Source: Mucilaginibacter sp. PPCGB 2223 (GTDB lineage Bacteria; Bacteroidota; Bacteroidia; Sphingobacteriales; Sphingobacteriaceae). Taken from it: a DNA stretch of 64,000 bases. The stretch's first letter is position 1. Each line of letters opens with the position of its first letter. The position numbers and the translations under genes were made by a program. The notes below the pieces were generated by a model. That model made no database searches and had not been told where the DNA came from. It saw nothing but the letters and a program-made list of their open reading frames with translations. Shown piece after piece: positions 8,103-17,330 of the stretch. The DNA is taken from the NCBI RefSeq assembly GCF_001705515.1, contig NZ_MDJS01000001.1:248001-312000 (forward strand), read 5' to 3'.

Positions 8103-8864
8103 CTATAAATTTAAAATTTTTAACTCCCGTGTGTTTTTAATGTATATTAAATGGTTTTTATACCTAATAAACGCTTCGGGTTGTAATTTTTGTATCTCGT
8201 CAGTTAATATATCCTCGTAAACCGGCTTACCGTCAAACATAACCAACAATTGCTGTTTGAGGATGCCTTGGTTCAAAGTGTGCAAAGATACAATTCTAAA
8301 ACCATTGTGCTCCATATAATGGCAATTACCGGTTGGTTCACCATCAAAAGAAATATTTAAGTCTGATGGCATACTGGTTAAGATAGTTGGGAGTGTGATA
8401 TCCTGAACTATCTCCGTATCAACAGACGGATTATACGGCCGCAATGTTGCACCGGTTTTACTATCGAGCAAATAAAATACCGGGGGATGTACCTGGGTAT
8501 TGTATGCTGCCGGCCCATTAATGGTTAGCTGGCTTATTACATCGTTATAGTTGCTCCACAGCGGTAACCCTGTTTCGCCGTCAAAAGCATAAATGCCCTT
8601 GCGTACCGGGCTTTGCGCCGATTGGAATCCGTGTAACAATAACGTGCCTTCAAATGAACCCTCCAATCCTATCAACCATTTTTCGGGCAGGTTAAGGCCC
8701 GTAAAATTAAGTTTGCCTGTGTTTAAGTTAATGGATGCAAATGATACCTCCCGTCCACCGGTATTTCGTATTTCGGCAAGCAACAGGCCGGCACGTCCGT
8801 CGATAACAAATTTCCAGACCTGTCCGTCGAATTTTTCATCAATAAAAGGTGTTAATACAGACAT
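8103..8864 (-). CDS. DUF4905 domain protein
   Basis: The product has repeated short beta-strand stretches (EVSFASINLNTGKLNF, GIYAFDGETGLPLWSN, VFYLLDSKTGATL) resembling propeller blades, and matches the Bacteroidota DUF4905 family of unknown function. The frame is open upstream to 8921, but that extension runs through the terminator hairpin of the gene before it (8887-8915). The Met at 8864 (MSVLTPFIDE) is therefore the better start, giving 253 residues. No signal peptide from this start. It is the first gene of the transcript that continues to the LysM protein and udk. Confidence 0.8.
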   Translation of the reverse strand: MSVLTPFIDEKFDGQVWKFVIDGRAGLLLAEIRNTGGREVSFASINLNTGKLNFTGLNLPEKWLIGLEGSFEGTLLLHGFQSAQSPVRKGIYAFDGETGLPLWSNYNDVISQLTINGPAAYNTQVHPPVFYLLDSKTGATLRPYNPSVDTEIVQDITLPTILTSMPSDLNISFDGEPTGNCHYMEHNGFRIVSLHTLNQGILKQQLLVMFDGKPVYEDILTDEIQKLQPEAFIRYKNHLIYIKNTRELKILNL

Positions 8865-8886
8865 CGGCAAAGTTATCGGGCAAACA

Positions 8887-8915
8887 TAAAAAAACCTGCC
8901 GAAAGCCGGCAGGTT
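8887..8915 (-). terminator. Intrinsic terminator of the FadL-like porin gene
   Basis: A perfect 9-bp stem (8893-8901 with 8907-8915) with a 5-nt loop is followed on the minus strand by a T-run (the A-run 8888-8894 on the plus strand). It lies just after the stop of the 8938-10425 gene. Confidence 0.88.
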
Positions 8916-8937
8916 CAGCATATCAAAAAGGCTATTG

Positions 8938-10425
8938 TTAAAATTTAAACCCTACGGTCAAAAAGCCGTTATTGTAGGTCTTGTCTAAACTGGCCGCAGG
9001 CGAATTGGTAGCCAATACGTATGGATACATGGTTTGGCTTCCCTTTACATTGGTAAAAGTGGCGTCAACATAAAACTTCTCAAACCTAACGCCTATGCCG
9101 CCGCTGATGGTTTTGGTACTCTCGATACCTTTTTGAGGGTTACCCTGTACACTGTAGCCGCCCCGGATGAATACCTGGTCTAAATGCAGTTCGCCACCCG
9201 CGTGGATATTAGCTGTCGATTGGTACCCGGTTTTAATATCGTGGTTATCCTGTGTTGCGTCATATCCGTCTGTGCTGCTCAATTTAACCGATGAGTAATC
9301 AACATATTCGGCATCGGCAGTTAAAAAGCCATAGGTGCCAAAAAATACGGCCATACCGCCGCTAACTTTTAAAGGCGTGTGGAAGTTATAGGTAAAAGGG
9401 TAATCGGCTGGGCCACCTGGTGAAGGCGAACCAACATTATATTGTGTGCGCAGGCTTTCCGAATAGTCGTCCTGTACAGTGTAATAAGTTGGTGTGGTAA
9501 AAGTTGCACCTATTCTTATCGCATCCGCAGGCTTGTAAATAAATCCTAAACGGGCGTTAAAGCCATCGCCGGTGGTAACCTGGTTTTGGTTATATACAGA
9601 AGTATAAGTTACGTTCATCGGGTTGTTGTTGGCATCCAAAATAGATGCAGCACCGCTTTCGGTAAATGTATTATCAAGGTTGTAACGCAGGCTGGTAATG
9701 CCGATACCCAGGCCAAGATAAAGTTTATTGCTGTAGTTAGCGCCCATCGATAAGCTGAATTCGTTTTCGCCACCTTCCCTGATCATGTTATTGGTTTGTG
9801 TAACACCGGGTTTGGCGTTGCCACGGTAAGTTGTGCCCTGGCTGGGGTTGGATGGATTAATATAATAAAGATCAATCAGGGCATGATCATAAGCCCAATC
9901 CTGAAGGCTATTGCCCGGGTCGACTCCATACGTATTGGCAAGGCTGGCGTAATAGTCAGTTATCGAATTATTATTGTTTTTGCCTCCGTAATTTACATTT
10001 GCATAAAAATCATTTTTACGGTTATACGATACGCCGAAATTAAGGCTTAGCCATCCTTGCGTTTTGTCTGAACCGCGTGGAGTATTAAGCCTTGAGTAAA
10101 ATACAGCCGCAGCATTATTAAAGTTGAGGTTGGATGTGCTCCCGCTGTTTGCGGTACCCAGATAGGTTGACTTGATCTTCGACGAATTGAACTCCGGGGT
10201 GAAAGCTGCTTCAGAATGTGTGAAAAAACCAATACCCGCCGGGTTACCGCTGATAGAGCTTAAATCGCCCCCGATGGCAGTTTGGGCATTACCTATAGCT
10301 TTGATACGGGATGTAGAGCCGGTTTGCCCGGTTGAAAACAGGACGGCGTCCTGCGAATATTGAGCAAAACTATTTTGGGCGATGACTACTATAGCCACCG
10401 CAGTTAACAAATATTTGACCTTCAT
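8938..10425 (-). CDS. FadL/OmpP1-like outer membrane protein
   Basis: The 495-residue product has a signal peptide (VKYLLTAVAIVVIAQNSFAQ) and an N-terminal segment with SRIKAIGNAQTAIGGDLSSISGNPAG, which is the hatch-like start of the FadL/OmpP1 family of hydrophobic-compound porins. Alternating strands follow to a terminal GFLTVGFKF, with the C-terminal Phe of outer membrane barrels. The open frame begins at 10464, but the Met at 10425 (MKVKYLL) starts a normal signal peptide. It is monocistronic: a terminator follows its stop. The transported substrate cannot be read from the sequence. Confidence 0.82.
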   Translation of the reverse strand: MKVKYLLTAVAIVVIAQNSFAQYSQDAVLFSTGQTGSTSRIKAIGNAQTAIGGDLSSISGNPAGIGFFTHSEAAFTPEFNSSKIKSTYLGTANSGSTSNLNFNNAAAVFYSRLNTPRGSDKTQGWLSLNFGVSYNRKNDFYANVNYGGKNNNNSITDYYASLANTYGVDPGNSLQDWAYDHALIDLYYINPSNPSQGTTYRGNAKPGVTQTNNMIREGGENEFSLSMGANYSNKLYLGLGIGITSLRYNLDNTFTESGAASILDANNNPMNVTYTSVYNQNQVTTGDGFNARLGFIYKPADAIRIGATFTTPTYYTVQDDYSESLRTQYNVGSPSPGGPADYPFTYNFHTPLKVSGGMAVFFGTYGFLTADAEYVDYSSVKLSSTDGYDATQDNHDIKTGYQSTANIHAGGELHLDQVFIRGGYSVQGNPQKGIESTKTISGGIGVRFEKFYVDATFTNVKGSQTMYPYVLATNSPAASLDKTYNNGFLTVGFKF

Positions 10426-10581
10426 TAAAGTAAGATGTTTTGATGTAGACTTTATTTTTATCAAGAAACTATTTTAAGCTAAGCACTTTATTTAACCGGT
10501 ATGCAATCGTAGTAATTACGCTTTAGTTTGTTATTTATTGCACACCGGTTAAATACTTGTTTCTTTTTAATTGATAGCAAA

Positions 10582-11418
10582 TTATGGCCTTACCGGACGG
10601 GCCCCACCGCCGCCGCTGCTGCCCGATGATGAGCTACCGCTGTTGCTGCTGCCCGATGATGGCTGGTATGACGGTTGAGGCTGTGGCTGGAAAGTTGGCT
10701 GCGGCCTGTTAACCTGCTGTATGGTTGGCGTATTATTGCCCGGATAAGGGTTAACGCTTGTTGTGCGTGGCTGACGTGTGTTTGCCGGTGGCGTGTATCC
10801 GCCGGTGCGGCTTAGGTTTGGAAGTGTAGCGTTTGCTAAACCCGAACCGCGGTAGGGGCGGGCGGTAGCGTAGTTACCACCTACTGTATTATAGTACGAG
10901 TAAACACCACCATACGGGGATCCGTAATAACCACCATAACCGTAATATCCCCCATAGCCTAAACCGTAATAACCCGACCCATAACCGTAGTAGTTATAAA
11001 AAGGATTGTAAGCATAGCCGCCATAGTAACCATAGCCAATGCCATAGCTTAAGCTTAAACCTATGCCGCTGTAATAGGGGTTAAGTCCTACGAAATATGG
11101 GCTTACACTACCATAATACAGGTTATCGTAGTACGATAAGGCAAAGGGCGAATTGTAAAAACGATTCAACCTTGCCGAATAGCTATCGTAAGTATAATAG
11201 TCATCGCCATAGTCGGTCACGGTAGTCGTGTAGTTGTCATGCCGGTAATTATTCACCCTTTCTGCATATACAGGCTGATCGCCGGCTTTAGCGGTTGTGT
11301 TATAAACATCGTCATAACCATCGCTTTTAGCCGAGGCTATTTTATTTTGAGTAGAACAGGAACTCAGTGCTGCGATAGCACCTATAAGGAACAATCCTTT
11401 AGTAATGTTCAGTTTCAT
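10582..11418 (-). CDS. Tyr/Gly-rich lipoprotein of unknown function
   Basis: The N-terminus ends in the lipobox LSSC (Cys21), so this is a lipoprotein. Residues about 75-180 are dominated by Tyr and Gly with YGGYYG-type steps, and the last about 100 residues are rich in Pro, Gln, Ser and Gly. Such compositions are common in Bacteroidota surface or periplasmic proteins with disordered regions. I do not recognise a domain. The gene is transcribed divergently from proS, with about 100 bp between the two starts. The Ser follows the lipid Cys directly, with no Asp retention signal. Confidence 0.75.
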   Translation of the reverse strand: MKLNITKGLFLIGAIAALSSCSTQNKIASAKSDGYDDVYNTTAKAGDQPVYAERVNNYRHDNYTTTVTDYGDDYYTYDSYSARLNRFYNSPFALSYYDNLYYGSVSPYFVGLNPYYSGIGLSLSYGIGYGYYGGYAYNPFYNYYGYGSGYYGLGYGGYYGYGGYYGSPYGGVYSYYNTVGGNYATARPYRGSGLANATLPNLSRTGGYTPPANTRQPRTTSVNPYPGNNTPTIQQVNRPQPTFQPQPQPSYQPSSGSSNSGSSSSGSSGGGGARPVRP

Positions 11419-11463
11419 GGTTTATTGGTTAAAAAGTAAAAGTTCAAATAACGTATAAATTTA

Positions 11464-11471
11464 TAAATTTG
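11464..11471 (+). promoter_or_regulatory. Possible -7 box (TANNTTTG) for proS
   Basis: TAAATTTG fits the Bacteroidota sigma-70 -7 consensus TANNTTTG and lies 47 nt before the proS start. I find no clear TTG-type -33 element at the expected distance, so this is tentative. Confidence 0.3.
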
Positions 11472-11518
11472 GCGGCAATAATAAACATAATTTCACAGTC
11501 AAATTTTTATAGCACGCT

Positions 11519-12991
11519 ATGAGCAAGGGGATCATTAGTAAAGACGAGGATTATTCGCAATGGTTTAACGATCTGGTTGTCAAAGCAGACCTGGCAGAGC
11601 ATTCGGCAGTAAGGGGCTGTATGGTGATCAAGCCATACGGTTATTCCATCTGGGAGAAGATGCAGGCTGTACTCGATCAAATGTTTAAAGAAACAGGGCA
11701 CAGCAATGCGTATTTTCCGCTTTTTATACCCAAATCCTTCTTCTCGAAAGAGGCCAGCCACGTTGATGGTTTTGCCAAGGAGTGTGCGGTTGTAACACAT
11801 TACCGCCTAAAGAACGATGGCAATGGCAATATTATTGTAGACGAAGATGCTAAATTGGAGGAAGAACTCATAGTTCGTCCAACTTCGGAAACTATTATCT
11901 GGAATACTTATAAAGGCTGGATACAATCATACCGCGATTTGCCAATCCTGGTTAACCAATGGGCCAACGTAGTGCGCTGGGAAATGCGTACCCGTTTGTT
12001 TTTACGTACTACCGAATTTTTATGGCAGGAAGGGCACACCGCCCATGCCACAGCCGAAGAAGCCATTGCCGAAACCGAGCAAATGTTAAACGTATATGCC
12101 GACTTTGCCGAAAACTGGCTGGCGTTACCGGTTATTAAAGGGCGTAAAACGCCTAACGAGCGTTTTGCAGGTGCTTTGGATACTTATTGTATAGAGGCAT
12201 TGATGCAGGATGGAAAGGCCTTACAGGCAGGAACATCGCACTTTTTAGGTCAGAATTTTGCCAAAGCCTTTGATGTAAAATTTGCCAATAAGGAAGGTAA
12301 GCTCGACCACGTTTGGGCTACCTCGTGGGGTGTATCAACCCGTTTGATGGGTGCATTGGTAATGGCCCATTCGGATGATGCCGGCCTGGTATTGCCGCCG
12401 AAGCTGGCGCCGATACAAGTAGTTATTGTGCCTATTTTTAAAAGTGATGAAGAGCTGGCCCGGATATCGGCTGTAGCTGATGACCTGATCAAACAATTAA
12501 AAGCTAAAAATATCCGTGTAAAATATGACGATAGGGATACACAACGGCCGGGCTTTAAATTTGCCGAATACGAACTAAAGGGCATACCTTTGCGTGTTGC
12601 CATAGGCGGGCGCGATCTGACAAACGGTACTGCCGAGCTGGCGCGCCGGGATACAAAAACAAAAGAAACGGTACAGCAGGCAGGTTTAGCCGAAAATATT
12701 GAAAAGCTGCTGGTTGATATCCAGGATAATATCTATCAAAAAGCTTTAAAGTTTCGTACGGAGAATACCCGTAAGGCCGATAGCTACGATGAGTTTAAAC
12801 AAATGCTCGACGAAACACCAGGCTTTATCTCAGCACATTGGGACGGCACGCCGGAGACAGAGCAACGCATTAAAGAAGAAACCAAAGCTACTATACGCTG
12901 CATACCGCTGGATAACCCGCAAGAAGATGGCGTTTGTATGGTAACAGGTAAGCCAAGCACGCAAAGGGTCTTATTCGCACGAGCGTATTAG
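11519..12991 (+). CDS. proS: Prolyl-tRNA synthetase
   Basis: This enzyme charges tRNA-Pro. The 490-residue product is the shorter archaeal/eukaryotic-like ProRS without the inserted editing domain found in enterobacterial enzymes. The N-terminus ([17 protein letters not shown]), the catalytic-core stretches [10 protein letters not shown] and [10 protein letters not shown], and the anticodon-binding region after about residue 300 are all recognisable. The C-terminal end [11 protein letters not shown] ... ARAY is as in the family. The gene is divergent from the Tyr/Gly-rich lipoprotein gene and is followed by a large palindromic element. Confidence 0.96.
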   Translation: MSKGIISKDEDYSQWFNDLVVKADLAEHSAVRGCMVIKPYGYSIWEKMQAVLDQMFKETGHSNAYFPLFIPKSFFSKEASHVDGFAKECAVVTHYRLKNDGNGNIIVDEDAKLEEELIVRPTSETIIWNTYKGWIQSYRDLPILVNQWANVVRWEMRTRLFLRTTEFLWQEGHTAHATAEEAIAETEQMLNVYADFAENWLALPVIKGRKTPNERFAGALDTYCIEALMQDGKALQAGTSHFLGQNFAKAFDVKFANKEGKLDHVWATSWGVSTRLMGALVMAHSDDAGLVLPPKLAPIQVVIVPIFKSDEELARISAVADDLIKQLKAKNIRVKYDDRDTQRPGFKFAEYELKGIPLRVAIGGRDLTNGTAELARRDTKTKETVQQAGLAENIEKLLVDIQDNIYQKALKFRTENTRKADSYDEFKQMLDETPGFISAHWDGTPETEQRIKEETKATIRCIPLDNPQEDGVCMVTGKPSTQRVLFARAY

Positions 12992-13084
12992 GCCCTCTAA
13001 CCCCCTGAAGGGGGAATAAAAGTTCCTTCCCTAAAGGAATTCAGTCGTTTATAATTGCTCCCCCTTTAGGGGACTGGGGGGCTC
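12992..13084. repeat. GC-rich palindromic intergenic element after proS
   Basis: The left arm (12992-13016) and the right arm (13055-13084) form an imperfect inverted repeat built on runs of C and G around a CTGAAG/CTTTAG turn. Between them lies a small second hairpin (about 13023-13040). The element starts directly after the proS stop. I recall similar C-run/G-run palindromes scattered in Bacteroidota genomes, but copy number cannot be checked here. Confidence 0.6.
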
Positions 13085-13098
13085 AACATCATGCTATC

Positions 13099-14238
13099 AT
13101 GAAATTCGCAACCAAAGCTATACATGCAGGGCAGGAGCCTGACCCAACAACCGGCGCGGTGATGACGCCGATATACCAAACATCAACCTACTGGCAAAAA
13201 CAGCCTGGCGATAACAAGGGTTATGAATACTCGCGCGGTACAAACCCAACCCGTAAGGCGCTGGAAGATTGTTTGGCAGCTTTGGAGAACGCTAAACATG
13301 GTTTAGCCTTTTCGAGCGGATTGGGCGCTACCGATTCGGTAATGAAGCTGCTTGCACCGGGCGATGAAGTCATTACCGGTGATGACCTTTATGGCGGCTC
13401 TTACCGCATGTTTACTAAGATATTTGCTAACTATGGCATTAAATTCCATTTTATCGATATCTCCAAACCTGAGAATATTGCGCCCTATATCAATGAAAAA
13501 ACTAAACTGATCTGGCTGGAAACACCTACCAACCCAACGATGAAGATCATCGATATAGCAGGTGTAGCCAGGATCGCGAAAGCGCATCAGATACTGCTTT
13601 GTGTTGATAATACGTTTGCATCGCCGTACCTGCAAAACCCTATCGACCTGGGTGCCGATCTGGTCATGCACTCGGCTACCAAATACTTGGGTGGGCATAG
13701 CGATGTGGTAATGGGCGCTTTAATGATGAACGATGATGAGTTGTATAAAAAACTCTGGTTCTTTTACAACGCAACCGGGGCAACACCCGGGCCTATGGAT
13801 AGCTTTTTAGTGCTTCGCGGTATTAAAACACTGCACCTGCGTATGAAAGCGCATTGCGAGAATGGCCGCCAGGTAGCCCATTTTTTAAAGAGTCATCCAA
13901 AGGTTGATAAGATATACTGGCCGGGTTTTGAAGATCACCCTAACCACGATATTGCTAAAAAGCAAATGCGCGATTTTGGCGGGATGATATCATTTACCAT
14001 CAAGGGCGCTACTTTAGAAGATACGTATAAACTGGCCGGCTCATTTAAAGTATTTACACTTGCAGAGTCGTTAGGTGGTGTTGAATCGCTGATCAACCAC
14101 CCGGTGAGCATGACCCACGGCAGCATCCCGAAAGAACTTCGCGAAAAAGCCGGTGTTGTAGATAGCCTGTTACGTTTAAGCGTGGGTGTAGAAGACATCG
14201 ACGATTTGCTGGAGGATTTGAAACAGGCACTATCCTAA
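13099..14238 (+). CDS. Trans-sulfuration PLP enzyme (cystathionine gamma-synthase / gamma-lyase type)
   Basis: The 379-residue product belongs to the Cys/Met metabolism PLP family. Markers are TKAIHAGQEPDPTTGAV at the start, YSRGTNPTR, SSGLGA before the cofactor phosphate site, the PLP-stacking Tyr in DLYGGSYR, WLETPTNP, VDNTFASPYLQ, and the Schiff-base Lys in HSATKYLGGHSD. The family includes cystathionine gamma-synthase, gamma-lyase and related lyases, and motifs alone do not separate these. It is probably involved in homocysteine or cysteine formation in the cytoplasm. It stands 14 nt after the palindromic element that follows proS. Confidence 0.9.
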   Translation: MKFATKAIHAGQEPDPTTGAVMTPIYQTSTYWQKQPGDNKGYEYSRGTNPTRKALEDCLAALENAKHGLAFSSGLGATDSVMKLLAPGDEVITGDDLYGGSYRMFTKIFANYGIKFHFIDISKPENIAPYINEKTKLIWLETPTNPTMKIIDIAGVARIAKAHQILLCVDNTFASPYLQNPIDLGADLVMHSATKYLGGHSDVVMGALMMNDDELYKKLWFFYNATGATPGPMDSFLVLRGIKTLHLRMKAHCENGRQVAHFLKSHPKVDKIYWPGFEDHPNHDIAKKQMRDFGGMISFTIKGATLEDTYKLAGSFKVFTLAESLGGVESLINHPVSMTHGSIPKELREKAGVVDSLLRLSVGVEDIDDLLEDLKQALS

Positions 14239-14248
14239 ATAGATTAAA

Positions 14249-14314
14249 GAACAAGGAGCAAAGATCTCAGGAGTATTTTAAAGATATTTGCCCTTTGCTT
14301 CTTATTCCTTGCTC
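14249..14314. repeat. Imperfect inverted repeat before the TIGR02757 gene
   Basis: A purine-rich word (14249-14263) and a pyrimidine-rich word (14293-14314) can pair imperfectly, both built on CAAGGA and GCAAAG. The right arm ends directly at the start codon at 14315, so pairing could mask the start region. Significance is uncertain. Confidence 0.35.
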
Positions 14315-15091
14315 ATGATAGAGAATCTGAAAGCCTTCCTCGATAGTAAAGTCCAGCAATACAACCGTCCGGATTTTATTCCTAACGATCCCATCAGTAT
14401 CCCGCACCTGTTTACCCAAAAACAGGATATCGAGATCATGGGTTTTTGGGCGGCTACATTGGCCTGGGGGCAAAGGGTTACCATCATCAATAAATGTAAA
14501 GAACTGATCAACCTGATGGACGGTGCACCTTATGATTTCATTATGAACCACCGGGAGCCCGATCTGAAAAAGTTGCTACATTTTAAGCATCGCACGTTTA
14601 ATGATACCGATACACTGTATTTCATCAGTTTCTTCAGGCATCATTACGAGCATCACGATAGCTTGGAGGCAGCCTTTGTATCCCCGGAAGGAAAAACTGC
14701 TGCTGCAACTGCCATTGAAACCTCACTCAACCACTTCCGCCGTTATTTCTTCTCCCTGCCCGACCATCCCAGGCGTACGATGAAACACGTTTCGTCGCCA
14801 TCGCAAAAATCAACCTGCAAACGCTTAAATATGTTTTTGCGATGGATGGTTCGTAAGGACAATACCGGCGTGGATTTCGGCATCTGGAGCCATATCAAAC
14901 CTGCCGACCTGATTATGCCCTGCGACCTGCACGTTGATCGTGTGGCACGTAAATTAAAATTAATCACGCGCAAACAAACAGACTGGCAAACCGCTGTCGA
15001 ACTTACCGAAACGCTGCGCCATTTTGATCCTGCCGATCCTGTAAAATACGATTTTGCTTTGTTCGGTTTAGGGATTGAAGAAAAGTTTTAA
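14315..15091 (+). CDS. TIGR02757 family protein (DUF2400)
   Basis: The 258-residue product matches the TIGR02757/DUF2400 family, seen in GFWAATLAWGQRVTII near the start, the central CKRLNMFLRWMVRKD, and PCDLHVDRVARKL near the end. Function is unknown; the fold of the region around NMFLRWMVR to DLHVDRVARKLKL recalls HhH-type nucleic acid enzymes, but that is an impression. The frame is open back to 14288; I chose the Met at 14315 (MIENLKAF), as the upstream codons lie in the inverted repeat. No signal peptide. Confidence 0.85.
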   Translation: MIENLKAFLDSKVQQYNRPDFIPNDPISIPHLFTQKQDIEIMGFWAATLAWGQRVTIINKCKELINLMDGAPYDFIMNHREPDLKKLLHFKHRTFNDTDTLYFISFFRHHYEHHDSLEAAFVSPEGKTAAATAIETSLNHFRRYFFSLPDHPRRTMKHVSSPSQKSTCKRLNMFLRWMVRKDNTGVDFGIWSHIKPADLIMPCDLHVDRVARKLKLITRKQTDWQTAVELTETLRHFDPADPVKYDFALFGLGIEEKF

Positions 15092-15368
15092 TAGTATTTT
15101 CCTTACACTGTGACCCAAAATCTATCCAGCATCATAAGCTGTTAAATTAACTGATTAAAAAAATTAAGCCTAATTTAATTCAATAGTTAATTAAATATCC
15201 CAATGATTAAATACATGTGAGCTTTGTGAGATTAACGTGTTTTTTGAAAATGTTGACAAACAAGTAAGGGGATAAATACGATTTGGCATATGCCTTGTTA
15301 ATATTTTGATAGTCAATGTTCTGAAGCATCATTTGCAGCGACATTGTGATAAAAAAATTAACTGCACC

Positions 15369-15767
15369 ATGGATCATTATAGAGAAATACGAAACACTTT
15401 GGCCTGGCATAACGAGGGCAAATTTGAGGTCGAACTGGTAAACGGGGTAATAACTAAACTTAATTTTTGCGAGCCCGGCAAAGGGCCGCATGATACGGGG
15501 CAATGCCTTACCTCAACTAATTTTAAGTTTTTACAGGCTGTATATTCAAGCCTGGGCGACCTGTTTACTTTTATTGAAGAGGAAAACAGAAGGTTGGGTT
15601 ACAGTTACGCCCGGCCTGATGAGACTCAACATAGCCTTTCGCGAACAGGCGATAGCAATTATCCCGAAAACGGGGAAACTATCATAAGGCCGCTTATCAG
15701 CTACGAGCATGAACCCGAAGTAAACAATCAAACCGTCGAACAAAATAAACTCAGAGATATCGGTTAA
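15369..15767 (+). CDS. Hypothetical protein, 132 aa
   Basis: No family recognised. From the Met at 15369 (MDHYREIRNTLAW) the product is polar, without signal peptide or membrane segment, and has a mixed helix/strand first half and a disordered Glu/Asn/Arg-rich second half. The frame is open upstream to 15306, but the extension looks unlike coding sequence. It stands alone, about 280 bp after the TIGR02757 gene, facing a lipoprotein gene on the other strand. I keep it because the frame is long and its codon use looks coding; confidence is moderate. Confidence 0.55.
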   Translation: MDHYREIRNTLAWHNEGKFEVELVNGVITKLNFCEPGKGPHDTGQCLTSTNFKFLQAVYSSLGDLFTFIEEENRRLGYSYARPDETQHSLSRTGDSNYPENGETIIRPLISYEHEPEVNNQTVEQNKLRDIG

Positions 15768-15833
15768 CTTTACAAAACCCGGCCGACTTGTTGGCTATCG
15801 ATAAGAATAGAGGCATTTAGTACCAGTTATGAC

Positions 15834-16316
15834 CTATGGCATCCTCAATAAGGTACTGTAATCAACCTCTTTATCGGCATTGTACGTTACGTTGTTTGAT
15901 ACATAGGTAACACCGCTTGTCGTAGTGGCAGTTATAACGAGCGTATTGTCATCTGTGAACGATATCGGATCATCCTGGAAAGAACTTCCCGAGCTTAAAC
16001 GTAAAACGGTATTGTTCGTTGTGAGCGTATAACTAAGCGAACCTATTAACGTAGATGTTGAACCGTTAAGCTGATAGACGTTAAAAAGCCCGCCGGTAGT
16101 GAACTCGTAGTAACCTAAGATAGAGGTAGGGGCAGCATAATTTTCGCGGTACACCTCTTTACCACCAGTATAATAAATACTTGTGGCAACCCCGTCTTTC
16201 CATTTACCCACAATTTTTGATGCATTATTGGCATTCGGATCGGGTGCAGGGCTATTTCCTTTTTTACAACCAGCAATGGCCAGCGTAATAAATAATAATG
16301 GTAATAATTTTTTCAT
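15834..16316 (-). CDS. Lipocalin-like lipoprotein
   Basis: The signal sequence ends in the lipobox IAGC (Cys17) followed by KKGN. After a short Pro/Asn linker, KIVGKWKDG and the alternating strands up to LSYTLTTNNTVLRL suggest the small lipocalin-like barrel common among Bacteroidota lipoproteins. The 160-residue length fits. The ligand and role are unknown. It lies convergent to the 132-residue hypothetical gene and downstream of the PorP gene, from which a strong terminator separates it. Confidence 0.72.
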   Translation of the reverse strand: MKKLLPLLFITLAIAGCKKGNSPAPDPNANNASKIVGKWKDGVATSIYYTGGKEVYRENYAAPTSILGYYEFTTGGLFNVYQLNGSTSTLIGSLSYTLTTNNTVLRLSSGSSFQDDPISFTDDNTLVITATTTSGVTYVSNNVTYNADKEVDYSTLLRMP

Positions 16317-16377
16317 AGCGGATAGGTTAAGAATTTAAATATATTAAATATAAAATATAGTGGTAAGAAAATGAGTG

Positions 16378-16420
16378 AAAAAAAGAAAAGCCCGTGTAGT
16401 ATTACACGTGCTTTTCTTTT
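16378..16420 (-). terminator. Intrinsic terminator after the PorP/SprF gene
   Basis: An 18-bp stem with one mismatch (16381-16398 with 16403-16420) closes a 4-nt loop. On the minus strand it ends in a T-rich tail. It lies 14 bp after the stop of the PorP/SprF gene. Confidence 0.85.
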
Positions 16421-16433
16421 AAACTATGACTGC

Positions 16434-17309
16434 TTATAATTTAAGTCTTAACCCTAACTCCACATCGCCACTTGCATTATAGTTGATAGTTGCAGTATTG
16501 GTGGTGTAAAAAGCCAGAACGGCAAATGAAGTTTTGTTAACGCCAACGCCGAAAGTAATAGTGTTGTTGCTATGGTACAAACCTTGCAGGTTAAAAACGT
16601 TTTCGTTGAACCCGATGTCGATACCGCCATCAACTATACCGTTAGAACCTTTAATACCCCGGTAAATCGCCTTTGGCTCAAAAGTAATGTCTTTCGGATC
16701 GCCAAGTTTATAGCTCGCGGATGCAAAGTATAATGATTTATCGATAGTATTATTATCCTTAAAAGTCGATTTCAAATTTGGCAACACACCCTGTATAGTG
16801 AGATGATCGCTGGTATATGATATGCCAAAATCACCATCAACATAATTTTGCTTATTGTTAAAGTTTGCTACCGTCTGATCGCTGGCATCACCAACAATAT
16901 TATTGGTTTGAACGTGCTGATTTAGTACACCTGCCGACAAACCAAAATTAAGTTTCTGGTTGTTTGCACCAATTGGCAGGTGATAGGCATAGGTTACCAC
17001 GGCGCGGCTGGTTCTGATCAGACCTGAAAAATCATTGTAAAGATTTAAACCCAGGCCGACCTTGTTCATCTGGTATTCGGCTGTTCCCGACTGGGTTGAT
17101 GGCGAGCCTTCAACACCTATGGCTTGTTTGCGGTAATCCAGGTTAATATTCAAACCAGAGTTTAAGCCGGCCATCGCAGGGTTAAACAGGTATTGATTTG
17201 AAAAATACTGCGATGCAAGCGGGTTTAACTGTGCTTTTACAGTTGTTGCACAGGCAACGGATGCAAAGGCAAAGGCTGCGGTTATGTAGTGTTTATATTT
17301 TAGTTTCAT
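16434..17309 (-). CDS. PorP/SprF family type IX secretion membrane protein
   Basis: The 291-residue product has a signal peptide ending in VKAQ and the family opening QYFSNQYLFNPAMAGLNSG, followed by outer-membrane strands to the terminal ELGLRLKL. PorP/SprF proteins belong to the type IX secretion and gliding machinery and often pair with large substrates carrying a type B C-terminal signal. Here the gene lies 21 nt downstream of such a substrate on the same strand, so the two form one transcript. This copy is therefore probably dedicated to anchoring or exporting that partner rather than being the core PorP of the secretion system. Confidence 0.92.
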   Translation of the reverse strand: MKLKYKHYITAAFAFASVACATTVKAQLNPLASQYFSNQYLFNPAMAGLNSGLNINLDYRKQAIGVEGSPSTQSGTAEYQMNKVGLGLNLYNDFSGLIRTSRAVVTYAYHLPIGANNQKLNFGLSAGVLNQHVQTNNIVGDASDQTVANFNNKQNYVDGDFGISYTSDHLTIQGVLPNLKSTFKDNNTIDKSLYFASASYKLGDPKDITFEPKAIYRGIKGSNGIVDGGIDIGFNENVFNLQGLYHSNNTITFGVGVNKTSFAVLAFYTTNTATINYNASGDVELGLRLKL

Positions 17310-17330
17310 GTGTGTGATGCTGAGTAAAGT

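Noticed and set aside
8865..8921. N-terminal extension of the DUF4905 protein
   Set aside because: The extension translates through the terminator hairpin at 8887-8915 of the preceding gene.
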